Shown here piece after piece: positions 1-5,954 of a stretch of 6,161 nt of DNA. Position numbers and translations under genes: made by a program. The notes below the pieces were generated by a model, which saw only the letters and a program-made list of their open reading frames with translations, searched no databases and had not been told where the DNA came from. The DNA comes from Candidatus Cloacimonadota bacterium (GTDB taxonomy: Bacteria; Cloacimonadota; Cloacimonadia; Cloacimonadales; TCS61), in assembly GCA_030638385.1 (NCBI GenBank), contig DAOWES010000289.1, positions 1 through 6,161 on the forward strand, given 5' to 3'. Position 1 is the first letter of the stretch. Every line of letters starts with the position of its first letter.

Positions 1-609
1 ATGGAAATACCTGAAATTAATTCCGGCGATGTGGAAGTGAAAAAAATTGTTCGCGAACCGGGAGTGAGAAGCAAAGTGGCTGTGGTTTCCAATACAACCG
101 GTGTTGATGCTACCGCTTGTTGCTTAGGACCAAAAGGTATGAGAATAGAGCAGGTGCGTAAAGAGATCAATGGTGAATTGGTTGATATTGTGCAGTGGGA
201 TGATTCTCCGGAACAGCTTATCGCAAATGCTATCGGACCGGATTTAGTGGAAAAAGTATATTTGGCAGAGCGTGGTAAATTTGCGCGTATCATCGTGAAT
301 AAGAATAACAAGAATCTGGCGATTGGCAAACAAGGTAAAAATGTTAAATTAGCAGCGAAATTAACTGACTATAAATTGGATATTTTTACTCAAGAAGAGT
401 TCGAAGATAAGATTGCTGAAGAACGTCGTATTACAAGTCATATTAGTGACCTTGATGGTGTTTCTGCTCATCTTTGTGATATTCTTAAAGAACATGGCTA
501 TACTTCTGTACAAGATATTTTTGACGCATCTGTGGAAGAATTGACCAATATGGAAGGAATGGGAACAAAAACAGCTGAGAAAATTAAAGAATCAGCAATT
601 TATTTCTAA
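1..609 (+). CDS. nusA: Transcription termination/antitermination factor NusA, C-terminal part (5' end outside window)
   Basis: NusA binds RNA polymerase and nascent RNA, and modulates pausing, intrinsic termination and antitermination. The visible 202 residues begin at the first KH domain (VPEI-like opening, then a REPG.RSKVAV stretch) with its GPKG loop at residues 43-46. The second KH domain carries GKQG at 109-112, followed by NVKLAAKLT. The C-terminus (about 145-202) is a helix-hairpin-helix unit with GMG at 186-188. Full NusA has an N-terminal polymerase-binding domain and an S1 domain before this point, so roughly 200 residues are missing to the left. The ATG at base 1 is therefore almost certainly an internal methionine, not the start. 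It is the first gene of the visible operon, and ylxR begins 8 bases after its TAA. Identification is firm; only the start is unknown. Confidence 0.96.
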   Translation: MEIPEINSGDVEVKKIVREPGVRSKVAVVSNTTGVDATACCLGPKGMRIEQVRKEINGELVDIVQWDDSPEQLIANAIGPDLVEKVYLAERGKFARIIVNKNNKNLAIGKQGKNVKLAAKLTDYKLDIFTQEEFEDKIAEERRITSHISDLDGVSAHLCDILKEHGYTSVQDIFDASVEELTNMEGMGTKTAEKIKESAIYF

Positions 610-617
610 GGAATTTA

Positions 618-845
618 ATGCCGAATAAAGCATCAAAAGCTGATCACATTGCCCTTAGGTCTTGTGTGGTATGCAGAAAACAACAACCACAATCAGAGCT
701 ATTGGCATTCAAGCTTAAAGATAATAAAGTTGTTTTTGATTTTAAACGGCAATTATCAGGTCGAGGCTATTATGTTTGTGACGATAATAAATGTATAAAT
801 AGGATGGATAAATGGCACAAGAGATGGCGCAAGAAGAGAAAGTAG
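618..845 (+). CDS. ylxR: YlxR/RnpM family small RNA-binding protein (DUF448)
   Basis: The 75-residue protein matches the YlxR (DUF448) family, which sits between nusA and infB in many bacteria; the Bacillus member was renamed RnpM for binding and modulating RNase P RNA. Family marks are R14-S-C16-x-x-C19, then SELLAFK, then the signature GRGYYVC (residues 48-54) and a fourth cysteine at 59. The four cysteines suggest a metal- or structure-stabilising pair of CxxC/CxxxxC elements, though this is inference. The tail from residue 65 is strongly basic (W, H, K and R only) and lies almost wholly inside the overlap with the next gene. The ATG start is preceded by AAGGA at 608-612, which overlaps the nusA stop codon, with a 5-base spacer. 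The protein is a little shorter than usual for the family at the C-terminus. Confidence 0.9.
   Translation: MPNKASKADHIALRSCVVCRKQQPQSELLAFKLKDNKVVFDFKRQLSGRGYYVCDDNKCINRMDKWHKRWRKKRK
801..807 (+). promoter_or_regulatory. Ribosome binding site for ylxQ, inside ylxR
   Basis: AGGATGG lies 4 bases before the ATG at 812 and resembles AGGAGG. The competing in-frame ATG at 824 has only a weak purine run (AAGAG) directly before it. This favours 812 as the main start, although 824 could also be used. Confidence 0.5.
812..835 (+). repeat. 12-base tandem duplication covering the ylxQ start codon
   Basis: ATGGCACAAGAG (812-823) is followed directly by ATGGCGCAAGAA (824-835), with two differences in 12 bases. 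The period is a whole number of codons. The copies encode MAQE-MAQE at the start of YlxQ and WHKR then WRKK-like residues in the tail of YlxR, so both overlapping reading frames carry the duplication. Both copies begin with an ATG in the ylxQ frame. Confidence 0.85.
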
Positions 846-1138
846 AGTTAGAAAAGATAAGTTCTCTTTTGCATTTAGCCAGAAGAGCCGGAAAGTTGAT
901 ATTAGGCACTGCTGCCAGTGAGCAATCATTAAAGCGGAAAAAAGCCAAATTGTGCATATTAGCAGAAGATATTAGCGAAAGAACAAAAAGAAATATAATT
1001 CGTATCAGTGGTGATGTCCCAATTTTTATTTGCGCAACAAAGGCAAAGCTTGGAGCAGAATTTAATAGAAATGAACTTGGAATAATAATTGTTGAGGACG
1101 GTAATTTTGCCCACGGAATTATGCGTCGATTGAAGTGA
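812..1138 (+). CDS. ylxQ: YlxQ-like L7Ae/L30e family RNA-binding protein
   Basis: The 108-residue protein belongs to the ribosomal protein L7Ae/L30e/Gadd45 fold family. Bacterial members next to infB (YlxQ) bind kink-turn RNA in vitro; the cellular role is not settled. The family pattern is clear: LLHLARRAGKLILGT near residues 19-33, then a KAKLCILAEDISERTKRNI segment matching the usual 'A.LV.IA.DAS..T...' strand and helix, then VPIF, a LG (KAKLGAEF) helix start, and IIIVEDGNFAHGI near the end. The start at 812 is chosen for its upstream AGGATGG; the alternative is 824. It overlaps ylxR by 34 bases in another frame, which suggests translational coupling, and its TGA is 12 bases before infB. 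The family call is firm; the precise RNA target is unknown. Confidence 0.88.
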   Translation: MAQEMAQEEKVELEKISSLLHLARRAGKLILGTAASEQSLKRKKAKLCILAEDISERTKRNIIRISGDVPIFICATKAKLGAEFNRNELGIIIVEDGNFAHGIMRRLK

Positions 1139-1140
1139 TA

Positions 1141-1147
1141 GGGAGGT
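1141..1147 (+). promoter_or_regulatory. Strong ribosome binding site for infB with GTG start
   Basis: GGGAGGT is the best Shine-Dalgarno match in the window and lies just upstream of the GTG at 1151. It decides this non-ATG start, which is also supported by the encoded protein opening directly with a standard IF2_N module (AKKRVHELAKEF). Confidence 0.85.
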
Positions 1148-1150
1148 ATT

Positions 1151-3655
1151 GTGGCAAAAAAAAGAGTACATGAATTAGCAAAGGAATTTAAAATTTCTAC
1201 TGCAGCATTAAAACAACATTTGGCCGATATGGGGATTGTGGTGAAAAGTCACATGAGTCCTGTCGAAGATGATGTTGTAGAAAAAATACGTCAGAAATTC
1301 AACCAGGTTGGAGATCAGGTAAAGAAGCGTCAGCAAGATATTAAGAAACTTCATGCACAAGTTGAAAAGCATTCACTTGAAAAGAAGAAGATTTCAGAAC
1401 AACAGAATAGAGAGAAAGTGGTCGCTTCCCAAAAACCAAAACCCAAAAAGGATGTTCCGGTATTTGTAGAGAAAGAGATTAAGAAATCTAAGCCTAGAAG
1501 TTCTTATCAGGAAGGAACAAAACCTACTAATAGAACACAACCTACTAATAGAACGCAGCCTCCGAGAAAAGAGTTTAAGAAAGAGATTCCAAAAGATAAT
1601 GCTCGTAAATCTGAAAGATTTGTTAAACCAAATAAACCTACTCAGACTCAAAATAAACCTACTCAGGCTCAAGCTTCGACAGATAAGAAATTTTCTACTT
1701 ATGATAAGAAGAAATTTACCGAAAAAGTTTATGAAGAGAAAGATAAGCACATTAAAGCTAAACAGAAAAAACTCGTTAAAAGTAAGAAAAAGTTCAATCC
1801 TTCTGAACTTCAAACTGCTGAGATTTCTAAAAATATCAACAAAGCTCTGACTAAGAAGGGTAAGAAAAAGAAGTATAGAAAAGATTCTCAAAAGGTTGCT
1901 CTAGATAGTCAAATTGTTGTAAGTGAATTTACAAGTGTTAGTGAATTGGCAAAACTCATGGGAATTAGTGCTAGTGAAATTATCACAAAATTCTTCATGA
2001 TGGGGCAGATGGTTACTATTAACCAACGTCTTGATAAAGATTCTTTAGAGATGATTTGTGCTGAATTTGAATTTGATGTTGAATTCCAAGAAGAGTATGG
2101 AAAAGAGATTTTGGAAGAAACTGAATTGAAGAAGTCAGATGTTGAAGAAGTTGAACGTCCGCCGATTGTTACTATCATGGGTCATGTGGATCATGGTAAA
2201 ACAGCTATCCTGGACAGAATCCGCCAAACGAATGTTGTGGCCGGCGAATCCGGTGGAATTACACAGCATATTGGTGCGTATCAAATTACATATAATGAAA
2301 AAAAAATAACTTTCTTAGATACTCCGGGTCACGAAGCTTTCGCAGCAATGCGTGCTCGAGGAGCCAATATTACAGATATCGCGGTAATCGTGGTAGCTGC
2401 TAATGAGAGTGTGAAAAAACAAACAGTTGAAGCTATTGATCATGCTAAAGCTGCTAATGTGCAATTAATTGTTGCCATTAATAAAGTTGACCTTCCGGAA
2501 GCAAATGTAGATCGCACTATCAATGATTTGATGTCACATGGTTTATATTTGGAAAATTATGGTGGCGATGTACTTTGGTGTAAAACATCGGCTATGACCG
2601 GTGAAGGTATTAATGAACTCTTAGATACAATTTTATTATCTTCCGAAATTATGGAACTTTCTGCGCCATTAGAAACTTATGGTCGTGGTATTGTAATTGA
2701 GTCACAAAAAGATGCACGTAAAGGTGTGATGGTGACTGTATTATTGCAAGAAGGTAGATTGAAAAAGGGCGATAACATCGTTTGCGGTGCAAATTATGGT
2801 CGTGTTCGTAAATTGGAAAACGAGCGTGAAATTGAGATTGATAACATTGAATCTTCTGATGTTGCTGTGATTTATGGTATCTCGGGAGTTCCCAAAGCGG
2901 GTGATATTCTTAACCAAGTGGAAGATGAAAGAACTGCCCGTCAGATTAGTTCTGAACGTTTGAATATCAGAAAAGAGCGAGAAAAATATCAGGCGAAAAC
3001 AAACCTTGAAAACTTGTTCCAACGTATTAAAGAAGATAAAATGTCGGAAGTGAAATTAATTGTGAAAGGAGACACAGATGGTTCTGTGGGTGCTCTTTGC
3101 GATTCTTTCCAAAAACTTTCTACGGAAGAAGTAGCGGTTAACATTATCAGAAGCAGTGTAGGTGGAATTAATGAAGCGGATGTGAACTTGGCTTCTGCTT
3201 CTGACGCACTTATCATTGGTTTCCATGTACGTGCAAATAATCCGGCTAAAAAACTTGCCGAAGATGAAAATGTAGAGATTAAGGTTTACCAGATTATTTA
3301 CGAAGCAATTGAAGACATCCAAAATGCGATGTCCGGATTATTGGAACCGGAAGATAGAGAAGTATACCTGGGAACTGCTGAAATTCTAAAAGTATTTAAG
3401 ATTAAGAAACTTGGTCAGATTGCCGGTGTAAGAGTTGTGAAGGGTAAAATCACAAACAGCGGAAAGGTAAGAATTTATCGAAATGATATTCTTATTCATG
3501 AAGGAAACTTATCTTCCTTGAAACACTATTCAGAAGAAGTGAAAGAGGTTAAGGCTGGTTCCGAAGGTGGTATTGGAGTAGAAAATTATAATGATCTGAA
3601 AGAAGGCGATGTTATTGAAAATTATATCATCGAGCAAGTTGCCAGAACATTGTAA
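1151..3655 (+). CDS. infB: Translation initiation factor IF-2
   Basis: IF2 is the GTPase that places initiator fMet-tRNA on the 30S subunit and promotes 50S joining. The 834-residue protein has a first IF2_N module (about 3-50), a lysine-rich, probably disordered linker (about 55-245) with two tandem repeats, a second IF2_N module (about 254-320, VVSEFTSVSELAKLMGIS), and the G domain. G motifs are intact: GHVDHGKT 344-351, GGITQHIGAY 368-377 with T371, DTPGHE 390-395 with the catalytic-type H394, NKVD 444-447 and SAM 480-482. A domain-II barrel follows, then domain III (KGDTDGSVGAL from 639) and the C-terminal tRNA-binding domain (about 730-834, ending in VARTL). In this last domain the positions equivalent to the two fMet-pocket cysteines are V760 and G806. 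Length and order are normal for IF2. It starts with GTG and ends 80 bases before rbfA, with a hairpin between. Confidence 0.98.
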   Translation: MAKKRVHELAKEFKISTAALKQHLADMGIVVKSHMSPVEDDVVEKIRQKFNQVGDQVKKRQQDIKKLHAQVEKHSLEKKKISEQQNREKVVASQKPKPKKDVPVFVEKEIKKSKPRSSYQEGTKPTNRTQPTNRTQPPRKEFKKEIPKDNARKSERFVKPNKPTQTQNKPTQAQASTDKKFSTYDKKKFTEKVYEEKDKHIKAKQKKLVKSKKKFNPSELQTAEISKNINKALTKKGKKKKYRKDSQKVALDSQIVVSEFTSVSELAKLMGISASEIITKFFMMGQMVTINQRLDKDSLEMICAEFEFDVEFQEEYGKEILEETELKKSDVEEVERPPIVTIMGHVDHGKTAILDRIRQTNVVAGESGGITQHIGAYQITYNEKKITFLDTPGHEAFAAMRARGANITDIAVIVVAANESVKKQTVEAIDHAKAANVQLIVAINKVDLPEANVDRTINDLMSHGLYLENYGGDVLWCKTSAMTGEGINELLDTILLSSEIMELSAPLETYGRGIVIESQKDARKGVMVTVLLQEGRLKKGDNIVCGANYGRVRKLENEREIEIDNIESSDVAVIYGISGVPKAGDILNQVEDERTARQISSERLNIRKEREKYQAKTNLENLFQRIKEDKMSEVKLIVKGDTDGSVGALCDSFQKLSTEEVAVNIIRSSVGGINEADVNLASASDALIIGFHVRANNPAKKLAEDENVEIKVYQIIYEAIEDIQNAMSGLLEPEDREVYLGTAEILKVFKIKKLGQIAGVRVVKGKITNSGKVRIYRNDILIHEGNLSSLKHYSEEVKEVKAGSEGGIGVENYNDLKEGDVIENYIIEQVARTL
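1523..1558 (+). repeat. 18-base tandem repeat in the IF2 linker (PTNRTQ x2)
   Basis: Two adjacent 18-base units, 1523-1540 and 1541-1558, differ only at two third-codon positions (ACACAA versus ACGCAG at the ends). They encode PTNRTQ twice (residues 125-136) in the low-complexity linker of IF2. The period keeps the reading frame. Confidence 0.9.
1631..1672 (+). repeat. 21-base tandem repeat in the IF2 linker (NKPTQTQ/NKPTQAQ)
   Basis: Units 1631-1651 and 1652-1672 differ at a single base, which changes T to A. They encode NKPTQTQ and NKPTQAQ (residues 161-174). Such near-identical copies point to recent slippage or unequal exchange in a weakly constrained linker. Confidence 0.9.
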
Positions 3656-3679
3656 AAAATATATGTGTGTTTAAAAATG

Positions 3680-3717
3680 GGCGGTAACAAATTTTGTTAT
3701 CGCCGTTTTATTCTTTT
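3680..3717 (+). terminator. Hairpin with U-rich tail between infB and rbfA (intrinsic terminator or attenuator)
   Basis: GGCGGTAACAA (3680-3690) can pair with TTGTTATCGCC (3694-3704) to give an 11-pair stem with one G-U wobble and a 3-base loop (or a slightly wider loop if the closing pair opens). GTTTTATTCTTTT follows at 3705-3717, a broken U tract. The minus strand also has a T run after the stem, but there the wobble becomes an A-C mismatch, so the structure favours the + strand. It begins 25 bases after the infB stop codon and ends 18 bases before the rbfA start. As the downstream genes lack an obvious promoter of their own, partial read-through is likely. Confidence 0.75.
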
Positions 3718-3722
3718 GGAAA

Positions 3723-3727
3723 AAGGA
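3723..3727 (+). promoter_or_regulatory. Ribosome binding site for rbfA
   Basis: AAGGA, within a purine run, lies 8 bases before the ATG at 3736. It fixes the rbfA start there and excludes the upstream in-frame TTG at 3694, which falls inside the hairpin stem. Confidence 0.75.
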
Positions 3728-3735
3728 AAATTATT

Positions 3736-4101
3736 ATGGCAAGAATTAGAATACAAAGATTAGAAAAAGAACTCACCAAGTTGATTTCAAATACAATACT
3801 ATATAAGTTACGCGATAAAAATATTCAATCTGTTACTATCACATCAGTGAAATTAACAAATGATATGTCGCTGGCAAGAGTATATTTTACTCACTTGGGA
3901 GTTGAATCGGATAAGAAAGTAATTACGTCTCTTACCAGGAGCTCCGGTTTTATTAAAAAACAGATAGCCGATGCAAAACTGATGCGACGTATTCCGGAAT
4001 TGATATTTGCTTATGATGAAATTGCCGATAACGCAAGGCAGATCGAAGATATCTTAAACAAAATTAGGGCTGAAAAGGATACAGAAGATGCCGATGATTA
4101 A
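3736..4101 (+). CDS. rbfA: 30S ribosome-binding factor RbfA
   Basis: RbfA binds the 30S subunit during late 16S rRNA maturation. From the ATG at 3736 the product is 121 residues, typical for the family. It shows the KH type-II-like pattern: an RIQRLEKELTKLISNTI first helix, the VTITSVKLTNDMSLARVYFT strand-turn-strand (residues 33-52), SSG at 69-71 where the family's helix-kink AxG usually stands, and PELIFAYDE (87-95), the conserved end of the fold. The acidic tail follows. An in-frame extension to a TTG at 3694 would add 14 residues unlike RbfA and start inside a hairpin, so it is rejected. The gene overlaps the next by 14 bases, which suggests coupled translation. Confidence 0.93.
   Translation: MARIRIQRLEKELTKLISNTILYKLRDKNIQSVTITSVKLTNDMSLARVYFTHLGVESDKKVITSLTRSSGFIKKQIADAKLMRRIPELIFAYDEIADNARQIEDILNKIRAEKDTEDADD
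4076..4079 (+). promoter_or_regulatory. Ribosome binding site for the nrnA-like gene, inside rbfA
   Basis: AGGA (within AAAAGGA) is 8 bases before the ATG at 4088 but 14 before the next in-frame ATG at 4094. Spacing therefore favours 4088; the two starts differ by only two residues. Confidence 0.5.
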
Positions 4102-5086
4102 TTATTCTCAGCTCCGTAAAGAGCTGGATGAAGTGGTAAAGGGAACAGGAACAATTGGATTATTGACTCACAAAAATCCGGACGGTGATGGCTTAGCTGC
4201 CATTTTGGCGTTACAGGAAATATTCAAATCGATGGGTCGAAAAGCAGATATTGTGCTTGAATATCCGGCTCCTGATGTTTATGATTTTCTGGATGCAAAA
4301 AAACGGACTAAAGTATTTTCCGAGCATCTCTATTATAAAAATTTGATCATCCTTGATTGTCATGAAGAGGAGAGAATTCGCTCTTGTGTACCTCTTCTTC
4401 CCACAGCCTCAAAAATTATTGCCATTGATCATCATATGAAATCACAACTTATTGATGATTGCGCTACTTACATTGATACAGAGATGGTTTCCGCCGGTGC
4501 GATTATTTTTAATCTATATGAAAAAGAGATCTCTGAGTTGGATGAGAAATCTGCCTATTATGTTGCTACAGCTATCTATAACACTATTCTTAATGATACA
4601 GATAATTTTCTTAATACTAATGTTGATACCGAAACTTTTCGTATCTGCTCTGAATTGATGAAATATAATATCAAACCCGGTTGGATAACTGAAACATTTT
4701 TACTCAATAAATCTGCTGCGAATATGAGATTTATCGGTGAAGTACTCTCTACTATAGATACTTATGACGATGATAAAATCTTATTTATGCATTTTACTCG
4801 TGAAATGTTACATAGGCACGGATTGGGAAATGAGGCAACTTCGAAATTGATTCGTTGGGTAAAAGGCATTAAGGATATGAAAGTTGCGGTAAATTTCCAA
4901 GAGGTTAATGAAAATCGTTATCGTCTTAGCTTGCGTTCAAACTATATTGATGTGAATAAAATTTGTGTTAAATATGGTGGTGGTGGTCACAAGAAAGCTT
5001 CCGGTTGTGAAATTAGGGGAACGTTGAGAGAGCAAAAAAAATTAATGCTGACTGAAATTCGCCAGCAAATAGATTTGTTGAACTAA
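4088..5086 (+). CDS. nrnA: DHH/DHHA1 family phosphoesterase, NrnA-like (oligoribonuclease / pAp phosphatase)
   Basis: NrnA-type enzymes degrade very short RNAs and, in several bacteria, dephosphorylate pAp to AMP in the cytoplasm, using two metal ions (usually Mn). The 332-residue protein has the family order: motif I H28-x-N-P-D32-G-D34, motif II LD90-C-H, motif III D114-H115-H116, motif IV D170 in NDTDNF, then a linker and the DHHA1 domain with GGGGHKKASG (297-306). All expected metal-binding Asp/His residues are present. Some neighbouring positions are unusual: DHHMKS where DHHxxN is common, SAGAII where a Glu often follows the Gly, and NDTDNF instead of the common TDTGxF. The rbfA-nrnA-truB order is common in bacteria and supports the assignment. 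It overlaps rbfA by 14 bases and truB by one. Substrate cannot be settled from sequence; another DHH subfamily with related activity is possible. Confidence 0.82.
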   Translation: MPMINYSQLRKELDEVVKGTGTIGLLTHKNPDGDGLAAILALQEIFKSMGRKADIVLEYPAPDVYDFLDAKKRTKVFSEHLYYKNLIILDCHEEERIRSCVPLLPTASKIIAIDHHMKSQLIDDCATYIDTEMVSAGAIIFNLYEKEISELDEKSAYYVATAIYNTILNDTDNFLNTNVDTETFRICSELMKYNIKPGWITETFLLNKSAANMRFIGEVLSTIDTYDDDKILFMHFTREMLHRHGLGNEATSKLIRWVKGIKDMKVAVNFQEVNENRYRLSLRSNYIDVNKICVKYGGGGHKKASGCEIRGTLREQKKLMLTEIRQQIDLLN

Positions 5087-5088
5087 TG
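5084..5088 (+). promoter_or_regulatory. TAATG stop/start overlap coupling nrnA-like gene to truB
   Basis: The TAA of the upstream gene shares its last base with the truB ATG. The bases before it (about 5065-5083) hold no convincing Shine-Dalgarno sequence, so truB is probably translated by ribosomes re-initiating after the upstream gene. This is inferred from the arrangement. Confidence 0.6.
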
Positions 5089-5949
5089 AACGAAAGTGGA
5101 ATAATTCTTATTGATAAACCGGTAGGGATTAGCTCATTCGGTGTTGTGCATCGTTTGCGTAAAATTACCGGTATCAAAAAAATAGGTCACACCGGCACCT
5201 TAGATCCTTTTGCCAGCGGTTTGCTTCCGGTCTGCATTGGTCGAGCTACTCGTTTGGTAGATTTCATCATAACTTCCGATAAGGAATATTTGGCAGAAAT
5301 GCAGCTGGGGATAAAAACAGATACAGCCGACATTACCGGCGAAATTATCCAAGAACAAGAGATTCCTCAAATATCGGATAGTGAAATAGCGGAAAAAGCT
5401 AAAGAGATTTTGACAATAACAGAGCAAATTCCACCCAAATATTCGGCTATCAAAATAAATGGTAAACGTGCTTATAAATTGGCAAGAGAGAATGAAGATT
5501 TCCAGATGAAATCGCGTCCGATAAAGATTCATTCTTTTGAAATTATTGAGATCGATCTTCCTAAAATTGTCTATCGTGCCAAGGTTAGCAAAGGAACATA
5601 TATTAGAACACTTTCCGAAACTTTTGCCGAAAAACTTAATTGCATTGCCACAACCACAAATTTACGACGCATCTCATCCGGCGAGATTGATATTTCGAAA
5701 GCGGTGAAACTTGATGATCTTACTAATGAAAATTGGCAAAATCATTTGATAGATATTGCGCCAATATTTCCCGATTATCCCAAAATAGAATTAGATGCTA
5801 AAAATTTGGAAAATTTTAAAAATGGGCGCAGATTTTATGTTGATTTTGAAGATTCTGAGCGAGTGCTTGTTTTAAATGAAAAGCAAGTTTGCCAAGGATT
5901 TGCGCAAATTGAAAATGGAAAATTCCAACCAAAAATTGTATTAATATAA
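5086..5949 (+). CDS. truB: tRNA pseudouridine(55) synthase TruB
   Basis: TruB converts uridine 55 in the T loop of tRNAs to pseudouridine. The 287-residue protein opens with the family start GIILIDKPVGISSF (5-18). GHTGTLDPFASGLLP (34-48) carries the catalytic aspartate D40, and Y68 in KEYLAEM is 28 residues further, the same spacing as the active-site Asp and Tyr of the E. coli enzyme. PPKYSAIKINGKRAY (116-130) and SKGTYIRTL with R174 complete the core. The last 50 or so residues form a short PUA-like tail; the whole is slightly shorter than the roughly 300-residue norm. The start overlaps the preceding stop and has no clear ribosome binding site. ribF follows after 5 bases. Function is very secure. 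Confidence 0.96.
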   Translation: MNESGIILIDKPVGISSFGVVHRLRKITGIKKIGHTGTLDPFASGLLPVCIGRATRLVDFIITSDKEYLAEMQLGIKTDTADITGEIIQEQEIPQISDSEIAEKAKEILTITEQIPPKYSAIKINGKRAYKLARENEDFQMKSRPIKIHSFEIIEIDLPKIVYRAKVSKGTYIRTLSETFAEKLNCIATTTNLRRISSGEIDISKAVKLDDLTNENWQNHLIDIAPIFPDYPKIELDAKNLENFKNGRRFYVDFEDSERVLVLNEKQVCQGFAQIENGKFQPKIVLI

Positions 5950-5954
5950 ATAAA

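Noticed and set aside
1..3. ATG at base 1 as a true gene start.
   Set aside because: The protein begins directly in the NusA KH1 region with the N-terminal and S1 domains missing, so this is an internal methionine at the window edge.
1599..1850. Open frame on the + strand in another frame of infB.
   Set aside because: A shadow of the low-complexity linker, with Leu/Lys/Asn-rich translation and no family resemblance.
1394..1891. Long open frame on the minus strand (165 codons) opposite the IF2 linker.
   Set aside because: It is the antisense of AAA/AAG/GAA-rich lysine-glutamate codons, which gives a Phe/Leu/Ser-rich low-complexity product. There is no ribosome binding site and no recognisable domain.
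3639..3665. Possible promoter at the end of infB: TTGCCA with TATATG 15 bases later.
   Set aside because: Spacing is short and the -10 matches at only four of six positions. AT-rich sequence gives such hits by chance. It would matter for rbfA expression, so 5'-end mapping is the test.
3671..3709. Bidirectional terminator reading (A run before and T run after the stem).
   Set aside because: There is no minus-strand gene converging here, and the stem is weaker on that strand because the G-U pair becomes A-C.
3694..3735. Upstream extension of rbfA to a TTG at 3694 (14 extra residues).
   Set aside because: The TTG lies in the right arm of the terminator-like hairpin, and the added residues do not resemble RbfA. 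The ATG at 3736 has AAGGA at good spacing and gives the normal family length.
5200..5532. Minus-strand open frame of 110 codons opposite truB.
   Set aside because: It lies opposite the catalytic core of a well-conserved gene, has no ribosome binding site, and gives a Phe/Cys/Ser-rich product typical of antisense shadows.
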